A stretch of DNA of 64,000 nt, taken from assembly GCF_036320965.1 (NCBI RefSeq), contig NC_092226.1:17721502-17785501 (forward strand), given 5' to 3'. The stretch's first letter is position 1. Each line of letters begins with the position of its first letter. The notes under the pieces are model-generated. The model saw only the letters and a program-made list of their open reading frames with translations, searched no databases and was not told the DNA's origin. Both the position numbers and the translations under genes were made by a program. The stretch is from Panulirus ornatus. Lineage: Eukaryota > Arthropoda > Malacostraca > Decapoda > Palinuridae. Shown one piece after another: positions 22,520 to 36,900 of this stretch.

Positions 22520-23940
22520 TTTATTGCTAACGACGGAAGAGAAGATGGAGTCATGCGAGAGGAGTGTTCATCCTCCTCGAAGTCTAAGGCTGGGGTGTCT
22601 AAAAGTATGTAGATGTAACCTAGATAATGAGAAGGGATAGATGGGTATCAAGTCTAGAGAAAGGAACTTGGATGTCCTAACCCTTAGTAAAACAAAGCTC
22701 AAGGGTAAAGGTGAAGGATGGTTCGGGAATATCTTTAAGGGTAGAGTCAGGGGTTGGTATAAAGGCAAGAGCTAAGGAAGGGGTAGCAGGAGTTGTGGGA
22801 AGTTTCAGAATGATGTGAGTAAAAATGAAAATGGGTTGCGAGAGATAGGTAATTACTGATGCTGAAACACCTGGCCATGAGGAAAGAAGGATGAGAGGCA
22901 AGTGTTTGGGAGCGGCTGAGTGTGTACCAACAGTTTTGATGCTAGAGATCAGGTATTAGTGATGGATAATTTAAAAGTGAGATTGGGTAATGTGGCAGTT
23001 GAGGGCATAATTGGGGGACATGGGATATTCAGTGACGGGAATAGGAATTGTGAACAGCTTGTGGAATTGTGTTCTGAAAAGGCCTGGTGATCAAGCATAC
23101 CTAGTTTAGAAACATGGATGGTATACGTGGGTGAATGGGGAAAGATGAGAAGATGGCTTTATTGGATTACATATCAAATGATAAGAATGCAAAAGAGACT
23201 CTTGAAACTGAATATGTTGAGAGGGGTAAGTGGGAGATGTCTGAAAATCCGTAAGGGTTTTCAGAAAAGAAACAAAATAAGTGAGAATAGGGTGGCGAAA
23301 GTAAGTGAGCTAAGGAAAGAGAAAGATGTGTGTTTAGAGAAATACCAGGAGGGTGTAGAATGGACACAGGTGAAAGTATGCGAAGTAAGGGGAGTGAATG
23401 AAGATTAGTAGATATATAAGGAAGCACTGTTGGCATGTGCAAGAGAAGTGTGTGGCATGCAGAGGTGGGGAGGTGAGAAAGTCTAGTGAGTGGTGGGATA
23501 ACGAAGTAAAGTTGCTAGGGAAACAGAGAAGAGAGGTGTATGGGCGGTACTTGGAGGGAAGTAGTGCAAATGAATGAGGGATGTATAATAGAAAGTCGTT
23601 GGAGGTCAAGAGGTAGGTGCAGGGGTTAAAAAAAGAAAAAAAAAACAAGGCAAATGGCAGCTGAGATGAGCGATTAACAGTAATCTTAAAGGAGAAAAAG
23701 ATGTTTTAGAAGATTTGATAATGATCGAAAAACAAGAAAACACATGGAAAATATAGTGAAAGAGCAAAAGGAGAACTGGTAACAGGTAGGGATGAGGTGA
23801 GGAGTACTTTGAAGATCTGTTTTTCAATGTTTCATGATAGGGTTGCAGATATAAGGTGTTTAGGTTGGGAAGGTATATGAAATGAGTCATGGAAAGTTCT
23901 TTGGTGAAGAAAGTAGAGGTGGTGAAAGCTGGAGTGATGT
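22520..23940 (+). mobile_element. RTE-like LINE 5' half (endonuclease and EN-RT linker), dead copy
   Basis: It shares GTGTTCATCCTCCTCGAAG and GGCTGGGGTGTCTAAAAGTA with the fragment at 62.1 kb. It then reads RNLDVLTLSKTKLKGKGEGW (APE endonuclease S-E-T-K-x-K region) and LKVRLGNVAVEGIIGGHGI (relic of G-D-L-N-A-R-V-G). The 23118-23408 frame follows with the linker KISENRVAKVSELRKEKD, parallel to the linker at 50.5 kb (GEEWDVFREVV-type). Several frameshifts are present. Upstream of it no promoter for the element is recognisable. Confidence 0.75.
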
Positions 23941-23999
23941 TGTTGTTGTTGTTGTTTTTGTACGCCCCATTCACGTACAAAGTCCACATCAAGGCCAGA

Positions 24000-24760
24000 C
24001 CTTAACTGAAATATGGAGAAGTTGATGAGAGGAAATGAAAAGAAACAAAGGAAGATTTTTACGAATTTTCGAGGAAATGAAAGGCATGCCTTTTGAAAAA
24101 TGCCAGGTTATACTCATTCGGAAAGACATGAAAAGGTAGAGATTTCCAAAGCTTCGAGGTTTAGGGATAGAAACAGTCTTTATAAAGGCCCACCCTTGAG
24201 TTGCTAACGGCCGGCCACATGGTATTAATGTGACACAGCAGCTTGCTGAGTGTGTGGTCTAGCTAGTGGTGGAGGCACACAATCATCCAACTCTCGGGAG
24301 CTAAAACCAAAGTAATAACTATTGGAGAGGGAAAGTGAACTAACGCTGCGTCGTATGAAAAGTTGGTCGAGTTTTGAAGTTAACCTGGGAGATTTTATAA
24401 GTCGGACCTCTTTCTGCTCTGTCAGGTAAGGTTGCCGAGAGCTACAATCACCCCAAATGTGAGAGCAGCACTCCATACAAGGATGGATCAGTCCTTTGTA
24501 TAAACGTAGCAAATGTTAGGATGACTTAAGAAATTTCTACATCCAAACAGAACTCCCAATTTCTTAGGGGCAGACTTAGCTTTTTCCGAAATGTGGGGCT
24601 ACCCAGACAGATTGGATGTTTCAATGATGTCAAGTATGTTCACCAAGTCAAGAACAGAACCGTCGAAGAAGAGAAAAGTTGTGAAGAATCTTAGAAAGAG
24701 AGATGGGTAAAACTAAGTCCTTGAATCATTAATCTTTACTAGGTTCTGTTTACTTCAAGA
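24000..24760 (-). pseudogene. Jockey/CR1-type LINE RT thumb and C-terminus relic
   Basis: The minus frame 24225-24512 reads MLRLYKGLIHPCMECCSHIW, then EQKEVRLIKSPRLTSKLD, RRSVSSLSL, YYFGFSSRELDDCVPPPLAR. This is the classic thumb of jockey/CR1-like LINEs (LLRLYKGLIRPCMEYCSHIW-type). Downstream, SIPKPRSFGNLYLF-MSF is a decayed F-I-P-R-T-(A/S)-x-L-W-N-S-L-P. It is unrelated to the RTE-like family. Confidence 0.8.
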
Positions 24761-24960
24761 TATCCTGTCCGAGTTTACCTAGGAAACTGTATTTGAGACT
24801 AGGTACAAATCGAAAAGAGAGGAAGTAGAATTGATGGCGAAAAGAATTTTCGCACGTTTTTCCAATTAGCTTTGTTGAGGTGCCAATATTTACATTAAGA
24901 CGGCTTCTGGAGGGGAAAGTGCCATTTAAATAGATACATATATGAGAGTGTGGTCAGATG

Positions 24961-27900
24961 TTCTCTTTCAAAATTGAAAAATAAGATAATTAAACACCTC
25001 TATACTTGAAACAATCATGGAAAGTATATCATAATGCTCTCAGTTACCGATATATACCAGGTGAACACGATGGAAAGGAGCAGAAAACATTTCAAAATGG
25101 ACGTCATCTAACAGCTTAATTGAATGTCATAAAGACAACTAAACGATATTTTAACACCATATTTGTATTCAGAATGAAAAATACTTCTTAGAATGAGTTT
25201 TTAAAGGAAATCTATTTTTCTGAAAAACATACCAAAAATTGAAGGTAACAGTTCCAGGTATTTTTTAGCTCCAAAGATTTTTTCTTTCAATATTGAAAGA
25301 TAACATATTCAAACACTTCTATACATGAAATAATCATGGTTAATATATCATAGAGCTCTCAGTTTATGATACATACCTAGTAAATGAGATACAAAGGACC
25401 ACAAGATATTTTAAAACCAATTTTGTAAACACCTTAATTTAGTGTTATTAAGAGGACTAAACGATATTTTAATTATATACTTGTATTCAACATGAAAAAT
25501 ACTTCTTTTGATAAGTTTTTAAAGAAACTCTATTTTTTTTTTTTTTTGAGAAAATACGAAAAACTGAAGGGTATTTTCTCGCCCAGAAAACTTTTTGTTT
25601 CAAAATTAGAAGATAAGATTCTAATACTTCTACACTTAAGATAATCATTGAAAATACATCATAATGCTCTCAGTCACCGATACATACTCAGTAAATAAGA
25701 TGGAAGGGAACAAAACTTATCAATAAATTGAATTCATTTAACACCTTAATTAATTTCATGAAGACAATTAAACGTAATTTTAACACTAGATTTGAATCAC
25801 ATGAAAAATACATCTTATAATTAGTTTTTAAAGGAACTCTGTTCTTCTGAAAAATAAACAAAAAAAAAATACGAGATATTGTAGGTAGTAGTTCAGGGTA
25901 ATTTTTAGCTGAAAAAAAGAAATTCTTTCAAACTTGACAGATAAGATATTCAAGCACTTCTATACCTGAAATTATCATAGAAAATATACCATGATGCTAT
26001 TAGTTACCGATACATATTCAGTAAATAGGTAACAGAAATATTTTCAAATTGACTTCATTTAACATCTCAATTGAATGTCGTAAAGAAGACTAAACGATAT
26101 TCTAACACCAGATTTGAATCCAGCATGAAAAATACTTCATATAATGAGTCTTTAAAGGAAATCAATTTTTTTGAGAAAATTCCCAAAAATTGAAGGTAAT
26201 AGTTCAGGGTATTTTTTAGCTCAAAAAACTTTTTGTTTCAAAATTGAAACATAAGATATTCAAACACTTCTATACTTGAAATAATCATGAAAAATATATA
26301 ATAATGCTCTCAGATAGCAAAACATAGTCAGTAAATATGATGCAAAGAAACGGAAATATTTTAAAATTGACTTCATTTCACAGCTTAATTGAGTGTCATT
26401 AAGAGGACTTAACACTACTTTAACACTAGATTTGTATTCAGCTTGAAAAATACTTCATATAATGAGTTTATAAAGGAAAGCATTTTTCTGAAAAAAAAAA
26501 ATAAGTATTGAAGGTAATTGTTTAGAGTTATTTTTTGGCACACAGAAATTGAAATTTCAAATTGAAGTTTCAAAATTGAAAGATAAGATATTCACACACT
26601 TCTATACTTGAAATAATCATGAAAAATATATCATAATGCTACCAGTTACCGATACATACTCAGTAAATAAGATCCAAAAAAAAAAACAGAAATATTCTAA
26701 AATTGACTTCATTCAACAGTTTAATTGAATGTCCATGAGATGTCCAGAAGTTATTTTAACACCACATTTGTATTCAGAAAGAAAAATGATTATCATAATG
26801 AGTTTTTAACGGAATTTCATTTTTCTGCGAAAAATACCAAAAATTGAAGGGAATAGTTCAGGGTAGTTTTTTAGCTCCAAAAACGTTTTCTTTCAAAATT
26901 GAAAGATAAGACACTTAAACACCTCTATCCTAGAAATTATCATGGAAAGTATATCATAATGTCCTCAATTACCGATATATACCCAGTGAATATTATGCAA
27001 AGGAGAAGATAACATTTCAAAATGGACTTCATTTAACAGCTTAAATTAATGTCATAAAGACGACTAAACGATATCTTAACACCATATTTGTATTCAGAAT
27101 GAAAAATACATCTTAGAATGAGCTTTTAAAGGAAATCTATTTTTCTGAAAAACATACCAAAAATTGAAGGTTATAGTTCCGGGTATTTTTAGCTCCAATG
27201 AGTTTTTCTTTCAATATTGAAAGATAAGATATTCAAACACTTTTATACTTGAAATTATCATGGTTAATATATCATAAAGCTCTCGATTTCCGATACATAC
27301 CTAGTAAATAAGACAAAAAAAACAAACATTTTAAAATGAATTTTCTAAACATGTTAATTCAGTGTTATAAACAGGGCTAAACGATATTTTAACAATATAT
27401 TTGTATTCAACATCAATAATAATTCTTTTGATAAGTTTTTAAAGAAACTCTATTTTTTTTTATTTTTTTTTGAGAAAATACGAAAAACTGAAAGGTATTT
27501 TCTAGCCCAGAAAACTTTTTGTTTCAAAATTAGAAGATAAGATTCTAATACTTCTACACTTAAGATAATCATTGAAAATACATCATAATGCTCTCATTCA
27601 CCGATACATACTCAGTAAATACGATGGAAGGGAACAAAACTTATCAATAAATTGAATTCATTTAACACCTTAATTAATTTCATGAAGACAATTAAACGTA
27701 ATTTTAAGACTAGATTTGAATCACATGAAAAATACATCTTATAATTAGTTTTTAAAGGAACTCTGTTCTTCTGAAAAATAAACAAAAAAAAAAATACGAG
27801 AAATTGTAGGTAGTAGTTCAGGGTAATTTTTAGCTGAAAAAAAGAAATTATTTCAAACTTGACAGATAAGATATTCAAGCACTTCTATACCTGAAATTAT

Positions 27901-30900
27901 CATGGAAAATATACCATGATGCTATTAGTTACCGATACATATTCAGTAAATAGGTAACAGAAATATTTTCAAATTGACTTCATTTAACATCTCAATTGAA
28001 TGTCGTAAAGAAGACTAAACGATATTCTAACACCAGATTTGAATCCAGCATGAAAAATACTTCATATAATGAGTCTTTAAAGGAAATCAATTTTTTTGAG
28101 AAAATTCCCAAAAATTGAAGGTAATAGTTCAGGGTATTTTTTAGCTCAAAAAACTTTTTGTTTCAAAATTGAAACATAAGATATTCAAACACTTCTATAC
28201 TTGAAATAATCATGAAAAATATATCATAATGCTCTCAGATAGCAAAACATAGTCAGTAAATATGATGCAAAGAAACGGAAATATTTTAAAATTGACTTCA
28301 TTTCACAGCTTAATTGAGTGTCATTAAGAGGACTAAACACTACTTTAACACTAGATTTGTATTCAGCTTGAAAAATACTTCATATAATGAGTTTATAAAG
28401 GAAAGCATTTTTCTGAAAAAAAAAATAAGTATTGAAGGTAATTGTTCAGAGTTATTTTTTGGCACACAGAAATTGAAATTTCATATTGAAGTTTCAAAAT
28501 TGAAAGATAAGATATTCACACACTTCTATACTTGAAATAATCATGAAAAATATATCATAATGCTACCAGTTACCGATACATACTCAGTAAATACGATTCA
28601 AATAAAACAAACAGAAATATTCTAAAATTGACTTCATTCAACAGTTTAATTGAATGTCCATGAGATGTCCAGAAGTTATTTTAACACCACATTTGTATTC
28701 AGAAAGAAAAATGATTATCATAATGAGTTTTTAACGGAATTTCATTTTTCTGCGAAAAATACCAAAAATTGAAGGGAATAGTTCAGGGTATTTTTTAGCT
28801 CCAAAAACGTTTTCTTTCAAAATTGAAAGATAAGACACTTAAACACCTCTATCCTAGAAATTATCATGGAAAGTATATCATAATGTCCTCAATTACCGAT
28901 ATATACCCAGTGAATACTATGCAAAAGAGAAGATAACTTTTCAAAATGGACTTCATTTAACAGCTTAAATTAATGTCATAAAGACGACTAAACGATATCT
29001 TAACACCATATTTGTATTCAAAATGAAAAATACTTCTTAGAATGAGTTTTTAAAGGAAATCTACTTTTCTGAAAAACATACCAAAAATTGAAGGTAATAG
29101 TTCCGGGTATTTTTAGCTCCAATGAGTTTTTCTTTCAATATTGAAAGATAAGATATTCAAACATTTTTATACTTGAAATTATCATGGTTGATATATCATA
29201 ATGCTCTCGATTTCCGATACATACCTAGTAAATAAGACAAAAAAACCAAACATTTTAAAATGAATTTTCTAAACATGTTAATTCAGTGTTATAAACAGGG
29301 CTAAACGATATTTTAACAATATATTTGTATTCAACATCAATAATACTTCTTTTGATAAGTTTTTAAAGAAACTATTTTTTTTTTTTTTGAGAAAATACGA
29401 AAAACTGAAGGGTATTTTTTAGCACAGAAAACTTTTTGTTTCAATATTAAAAGATAAGATTCAAATACTTCTACACTTAAGATAATCATAGAAAATACAT
29501 CATAATGCCTCTCAGTCACCGATACATTCTTAGTAAATACGATGGAAGGGAACAAATCTTATCAATAAATTGAATTCATTTAACACCTTAATTAATTTCA
29601 TGAAGACAATTAAACGTAATTTTAAGACTAGATTTGAATCACATGAAAAATACATCTTATAATTAGTTTTTAAAGGAACTCTGTTCTTCTGAAAAATAAA
29701 CAAAAAAAAAAAATACGAGAAATTGTAGGTAGTAGTTCAGGGTAATTTTTAGCTGAAAAAAAGAAATTATTTCAAACTTGACAGATAAGATATTCAAGCA
29801 CTTCTATACCTGAAATTATCATGGAAAATATACCATGATGCTATCAGTTACCGATACATATTCAGTAAATACGTAACAGAAATATTTTCAAATTAACTTC
29901 ATTTAACAGCTCAACTGAATGTCGTAAAGAAGACAAAACGATATTCTAACACCAGATTTGTATCCAGCATGCATAATACTTCATATAATGAGTCTTTAAA
30001 GGAAATCAATTTTTTTGAGAAAATTCCCAAAAATTGAAGGTAATAGTTCAGGGTATTTTTTAGCTCAAAAAACTTTTTGTTTCAAAATTGAAACATAAGA
30101 TATTCAAACACTTCTATACTTAAAATAATCATGAAAAATATATCATAATGCTCTCAGATAGCAAAACATAGTCAGCAAATATGATGCAAAGAAACGGAAA
30201 TATTTTAAAATTGACTTCATTTCACAGCTTAATTGAGTGTCATTAAGAGGACTTAACACTACTTTAACACTAGATTTCTATTCAGCTTGAAAAATACTTC
30301 ATATAATGAGTTTATAAAGGAAAGCATTTTTCTGAAAAATAAATAAGTATTGAAGGTAATTGTTCAGAGTTATTTTTTGGCACACAGAAATTGAAATTTC
30401 AAATTGAAGTTTCAAAATTGAAAGATAAGATATTCACACACTTCTATACTTGAAATAATCATGAAAAATATATCATAATGCTACCAGTTACCGATACATA
30501 CTCAGTAAATACGATCCAAAAAAAACCCAGATATATTCTAAAATTGACTTCATTCAACAGTTTAACTGAATGTCCATGAGATGTCCAGAAGTTATTTTAA
30601 CACCATATTTGTATTCAGAAACAAAAATTATTCTCATAATGAGTTTTTAACGGAATTTCATTTTTCTGCGAAAAATACCAAAAATTGAAGGGAATAGTTC
30701 AGGGTTTTTTTTTTTTTAGCTCCAAAAACGTTTTCTTTCAAAATTGAAAGATAAGACACTTAAACACCTCTATCCTAGAAATTATCATGGAAAGTATATC
30801 ATAATGTCCTCAATTACCGATATATACCCACTGAATACTATGCAAAGGAGCAGATAACATTTCAAAATGGACTTCATTTAACAGCTTAAATTAATGTTAT

Positions 30901-33900
30901 AAAGACGACTAAACGATATTTTAACACCATATTTATATTCAGAATGAAAAATACTTCTTAGAATGAGATTTTAAAGGAAATCTACTTTTCTGAAAAACAT
31001 ACCAAAAATTGAAGTTAATAGCTCCGGGTATTTTTTAGCTCCAATGAGTTTTTCTTTCAATATTGAAAGATAAGATATTCAAACACTTTTATACTTGAAA
31101 TTATCATGGCTAATATATCATAATGCTCTCGATTTCCGATACATACCTAGTAAATAAGAAAAAAACAAAACATTTTAAATAAATTTTGTAAACATGTTAA
31201 TTCATGTTTTTATAGAAAGCCCATTTTTTTTTCTGAGAAAATACGAAAAACTGAAGGGTATTTTTTAGCCCAAAAAACTTTTTGTTTCTAAATTGAAAGA
31301 TAAGATATTTAAATACTTCTACACTTAAGATAATAATAGATGCAAAATACATCTTATAATTAGTTTTTAAAGGAACTCTGTTCTTCTGAAAAATAAACAA
31401 AAAAGAAATACGAGAAATTGTAGGTAGTAGTTCAGGGTAATTTTTAGCTGAAAAAAAGAAATTATTTCAAACTTGACAGATAAGATATTCAAGCACTTCT
31501 ATACCTGAAATTATCATGGAAAATATACCATGATGCTATCAGTTACCGATACATATTCAGTAAATACGTAACAGAAATATTTTCAAATTAACTTCATTTA
31601 ACACCTCAATTGAATGTCGTAAAGAAGACTAAACGATATTCTAACACCAGATTTGAATTCAGCATGAAAAATACTTCATATAATGAGTCTTTAAAGGAAA
31701 TAAATTTTTTTCAAAAAATTCCCAAAAATTGAAGGTAATAGTTCAGGGTATTTTTTAGCTCAAAAAACTTTTTGTTTCGAAATTGAAATATAAGATATTC
31801 AAACACTTCTATACTTGAAGGAATCATGAAAAATATATCATAATGCTCTCAGATAGCAAAACATATTCAGTAAATACGATGCAAAGAAACAGAAATATTT
31901 TAAAATTAACTTCATTTCACAGCTTCATTGAGTGTCATTAAGAGGACTAAATACTACTTTAACACTAGATTTGTATTCAGCTTGAAAAATACTTCATATA
32001 TGAGTTTATAAAGGAAATTAGTTTTCTGAAAAAAAAACAAGAATTGAAGATAATTGTTCAGAGTATTGTTTGGCACACAGAAATTGAAATTTCAAATTGA
32101 AGTTTCAAAATTGAAAGATAAGATATTCAAGCACTTATATACTTGAAATAATCATGAAAACTATATCATAATGCTACCAGTTACCGATACATACTCAGTA
32201 AATACGATCCATTCAGTAAATGCGTAACAGAAATATTTTCAAATTGACTTCATTTAACAGCTCAATTGAATGTCGTAAAGAAGCCTAAACGATATTCTAA
32301 CACCAGATTTGAATCCAGCATGCAAAATACTTCATATAATGAGTCTTTAAAGGAAATCAATTTTTTTTAGAAAAAACTTTTTGTTTCAAAATTGAAATAT
32401 AAGATATTCAAACACTTCTATACTTGAAATAATCATGAAAAATATATCATAATGCTCTCAGATAGGAAAACATATTCAGTAAATACGATGCAAAGAAACG
32501 GAAATATTCTAAAATTGATTTCATTTTACAGCTTCATTGAGTGTCATTAAGAGGACTAAACACTACTTTAACACTAGATTTGTATTCAGCTTGAAAAGTA
32601 CTTCATATAATGAGTTTATAAAGGAAATTAATTTTCTGAAAAAAAAACAAGAATTGAAAATAATTGTTTAGAGTATTTTTTGGCACAGAAATTGAAATTT
32701 CAAAATAAAGTTTCAAAATTGAAAGATAAGATATTCAAACACTTATATACTTGAAATAATCATGAAAAATATATCATAATCCTATCAGTTACCGATACAT
32801 ACTCAGTAAATAAGATAAAAAAAAAGAAATATTCTAAAATTGATCCTCATTCAACAGTTTAATTGAATGTCCATGAGATGTCCAGAAGTTATCTTAACAC
32901 CACATTTGTATTCAGAAACAAAAATTATTCTCATAATGAGTTTTTAACGGAATTTCCTTTTTCTACGAAATATACCAAAAATTGAAGGGAATAGTTCAGG
33001 GTATTTTTTAGCTCCAAAAACGTTTTCTTTCAAAATTGAAAGATGAGATACTTAAACACCTCTATCCTTGAAATAATCATAGAAAGTATATCATAATGTC
33101 CTCAATTACCGATATATACCCAGTGAATAATATGCACAGGAGCAGATAACATTTCAAAATGGACTTCACTTGATAGCTTAAATTAATGTCATAAAGACTA
33201 CTAAACGATATTTTAACACCATATTTGTATTCAGAATGAAAAATACTTCTTAGAATGAGTTTTTAAAGGAAATCTGTTTTTCTGAAAAACATACCAAAAA
33301 TTGAAGTTAATAGTTCCGGGTATTTTTTAGCTCCAATGAGTTTTTCTTTCAATATTGAAAGATAAGATATTCAAACACTTTTATACTTGAAATTATCATG
33401 GTTAATATATCATAATGCTCTCAATTTCCGATACATACCGAGTAAATAAGATACAAAAAAACAAAACATATTTTAGAATCAATTTTGTAAACATGTTAAT
33501 TGAGTGTTATAAACAGGGCTAAACGATATTTTAACAATATATTTGTATTCAACATCAACAATACTTCTTTTGATAAGTTTTTAAAGAAACTCTATTTTTT
33601 TTTTTTTTTGAGAAAATACGAAAAACTGAAGGGTATTTTCTAGCCCAGAAAACTTTTTGTTTCAAAATTAGAAGATAAGATTCTAATACTTCTACACTTA
33701 AGATAATCATAGAAAATACATCATAATGCTCTCAGTCACCGATACATACTCAGTAAATACGATGGAAGGGAACAAAACTTATCAATAAATTGAATTCATT
33801 TAACACCTTAATTAATTTCATGAAGACAATTAAACGTAATTTTAACACTAGATTTGAATCACATGAAAAATACATCTTATAATTAGTTTTTAAAGGAACT

Positions 33901-36900
33901 CTGTCCTTCTTAAAAATAAACAAAAAAAAAAATACGAGAAATTGTAGGTAGTAGTTCAGGGTAATTTTTAGCTGAAAAAAAGAAATTCTTTCAAACTTGA
34001 CAGATAAGATATTCAAGCACTTCTATACCTGAAATTATCATGGAAAATATACCATGATGCTATTAGTTACCGATACATATTCAGTAAATAGGTAACAGAA
34101 ATATTTTCAAATTGACTTCATTTAACACCTCAATTGAATGTCGTAAAGAAGACTAAACGATATTCTAACACCAGATTTGTATCCAGCATGAAAAATACTT
34201 CATATAATGAGTCTTTAAAGGAAATCAATTTTTTTCAAAAAATTCCCAAAAATTGAAGGTAATAGTTCAGGGTATTTTTTAGCTCAAAAAACTTTTTGTT
34301 TCGAAATTGAAATATAAGATATTCAAACACTTCTATACTTGAAAGAATCATGAAAAATATATCATAATGCTCTCAGATAGCAAAACATATTCAGTAAATA
34401 CGATGCAAAGAAACAGAAATATTTTAAAATTGACTTCATTTCACAGCTTAATTGAGTGTCATTAAGAGGACTAAACACTACTTTAACACTAGATTTGTAT
34501 TCAGCTTGAAAAATACTTCATATAATTAGTTTATAAAAAATTAAATTTCTGAAAAAAAAAAAGAATTGAAGATAATTGTTCAGAGTATTTTTTGGCACAT
34601 GAAAAATGAAATTTAAAATTCAAGTTTCAAAATTGAAAGATAAGATATTCAAACACTTCTATATTTGAAATAATCATGAAAATTATATCATAATGCTATC
34701 AGTTACCGATACATACTCAGTAAATACGATAAAAAAAACCACAGAAATATTCTAAAATTGACTTCATTCACCAGTTTAATTGAATGTCCATGAGATGTCC
34801 AAAAGTTATTTTAACACCATATTTGTATTCAGAAAGAAAAATGATTATCATAATGAGTTTTTAACGGAATTTCCTTTTTCTGCGAATAATACCAAAAATT
34901 GAAGGGAATAGTTCAGGGTTTTTTTTTTTAGCTCCAAAAACGTTTTCTTTCAAAATTGAAAAATTAGATTTAAACTTAAACACCTAAATCCTTGAAATAA
35001 TCATAAAAAGTATATCATAATGTCCTCAGTTACCGATATATACCCAGTGAATACTATGCAAAGTAGCAGATAACATTTCAAAATGGACTTCATTTAACAG
35101 CTTGAATTAATGTCATGAAGACGATTAACGATATCTTAACACCATATTTGTATTCAGAATGAAAAATACTTCTTAGAATGAGTTTTTAAAGGAAATCTAT
35201 TTTTCTGAAAAACATACCAAAAATTGAAGGTAATAGTTCCGGGTATTTTTTGAGCTCCAATGAGTTTTTCTTTCAATATTGAAAGATAAGATATTCAAAC
35301 ACTTTTATACTTGAAATTATCATGGTTAATATATCATAATGCTCTCGATTTCCGATACATACCTAGTAAATAAGACAAAAAAACAAAACATTTTAAATAA
35401 ATTTTCTAAACATGTTAATTCAGTGTTATAAACAGGGCTAAACGATATTTTAACAATATATTTGTATTCAACATCAACAATACTTCTTTTGATAAGTTTT
35501 TAAAGAAACTCTATTTTTTTTTTTTTTTGAGAAAATACGAAAAACTGAAGGGTATTTTTTAGCCCAAAAAACTTTTTGTTTCAAAATTAAAAGATAAGAT
35601 TCAAATACTTCTACACTTAAGATAATCATAGAAAATACATCATAATGCTCTCAGTCACCGATACATACTCAGTAAATACGATGGAAGGGAACAAAACTTA
35701 TCAATAAATTGAATTCATTTAACACCGTAATTAAATTTCATGAAGACAATTAAACGTCACTTTAACACTAGATTTGAAATTCATGAAAAATACATCTTAT
35801 AATTAGTTTTTAAAGGAACTCTGTTCTTCTGAAAAATAAACAAAAAAAAAAAAAAAATACGAGAAATTGTAGGTAGTAGTTCAGGGTAATTTTTAGCTGA
35901 AAAACAGAAATTGTTTCAAACTTGACAGATAAGATATTCTAGTACTTCTATACCTGAAATAATCATGGAAAATATACCATGATGCTATCAGTTACCGATA
36001 TATATTCAGTAAATGCGTAACAGAAATATTTTCAAATTGACTTCATTTAACAGCTCAATTGAATGTCGTAAAGAAGACTAAACGATATTCTAACACCAGA
36101 TTTGAATCCAGCATGAAAAATACTTCATATAATGAGTCTTTAAAGGAAATCAATTTTTTTGAGAAAATTCCCAAAAATTGAAGGTAATAGTTCAGGGTAT
36201 TTTTTAGCTCAAAAAACTTTTTTTTTCAAAATTGAAATATAAGATATTCAAACACTTCTATACTTGAAATAATCATGAAAAATATATCATAATGCTCTCA
36301 GATAGCAAAACATATTCAGTAAATACGATGCAAAGAAACAGAAATATTTTAAAATTGACTTCATTTCACAGCTTAATTGAGTGTCATTAAGAGGACTAAA
36401 CACTACTTTAACACTAGATTTGCATTCAGCTTGAAAAATACTTCATATAATGAGTTCATAAAGGAAAGTATTTTTTTGAAAAAAAAAAATAAGTATTCAA
36501 GGTAATTGTTCAGAGTTATTTTTTGGCACACAGAAAATATAAATTTCAAATTGAAGTTTCAAAATTGAAAGATAAGATATTCAAACACTTCTATACTTGA
36601 AATAATCATGAAAAATATATCATAATACTCCTAGATAGCAAAACATTCAGTAAATACGAAGCAAAGGAATAGAAATATTCTAAAATTGACTTCTTTACAC
36701 GGCTTAATTTAGTGTCATTAAGAGGACTAAACACTACTGTAACACTAGATTAGTATTCAACTTGAAAAATACTTCATATAATGAGTTTATAAAGGAAATC
36801 TTTTTTCTGAAAACAACAAGGATTGAAGTAATTGATCAGAGTATTTTTGGCACAAAAATGTTTGTTTCAAAATTGAAAGATCAGATATTCAAACACTTCT

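Noticed and set aside
22275..22640. 121-aa plus-strand frame as a gene
   Set aside because: It bridges the GC-richer upstream patch and the start of a LINE 5' fragment. No domain is recognisable and the second half is the known LINE sequence.
27612..34016. Repeated ~88-aa minus-strand frames (27612-27878 and 33750-34016) as a tandem gene family
   Set aside because: They lie in corresponding monomers of the higher-order satellite, are Phe/Lys/Ile-rich, and frameshift or end in the other units. There is no coding constraint visible.
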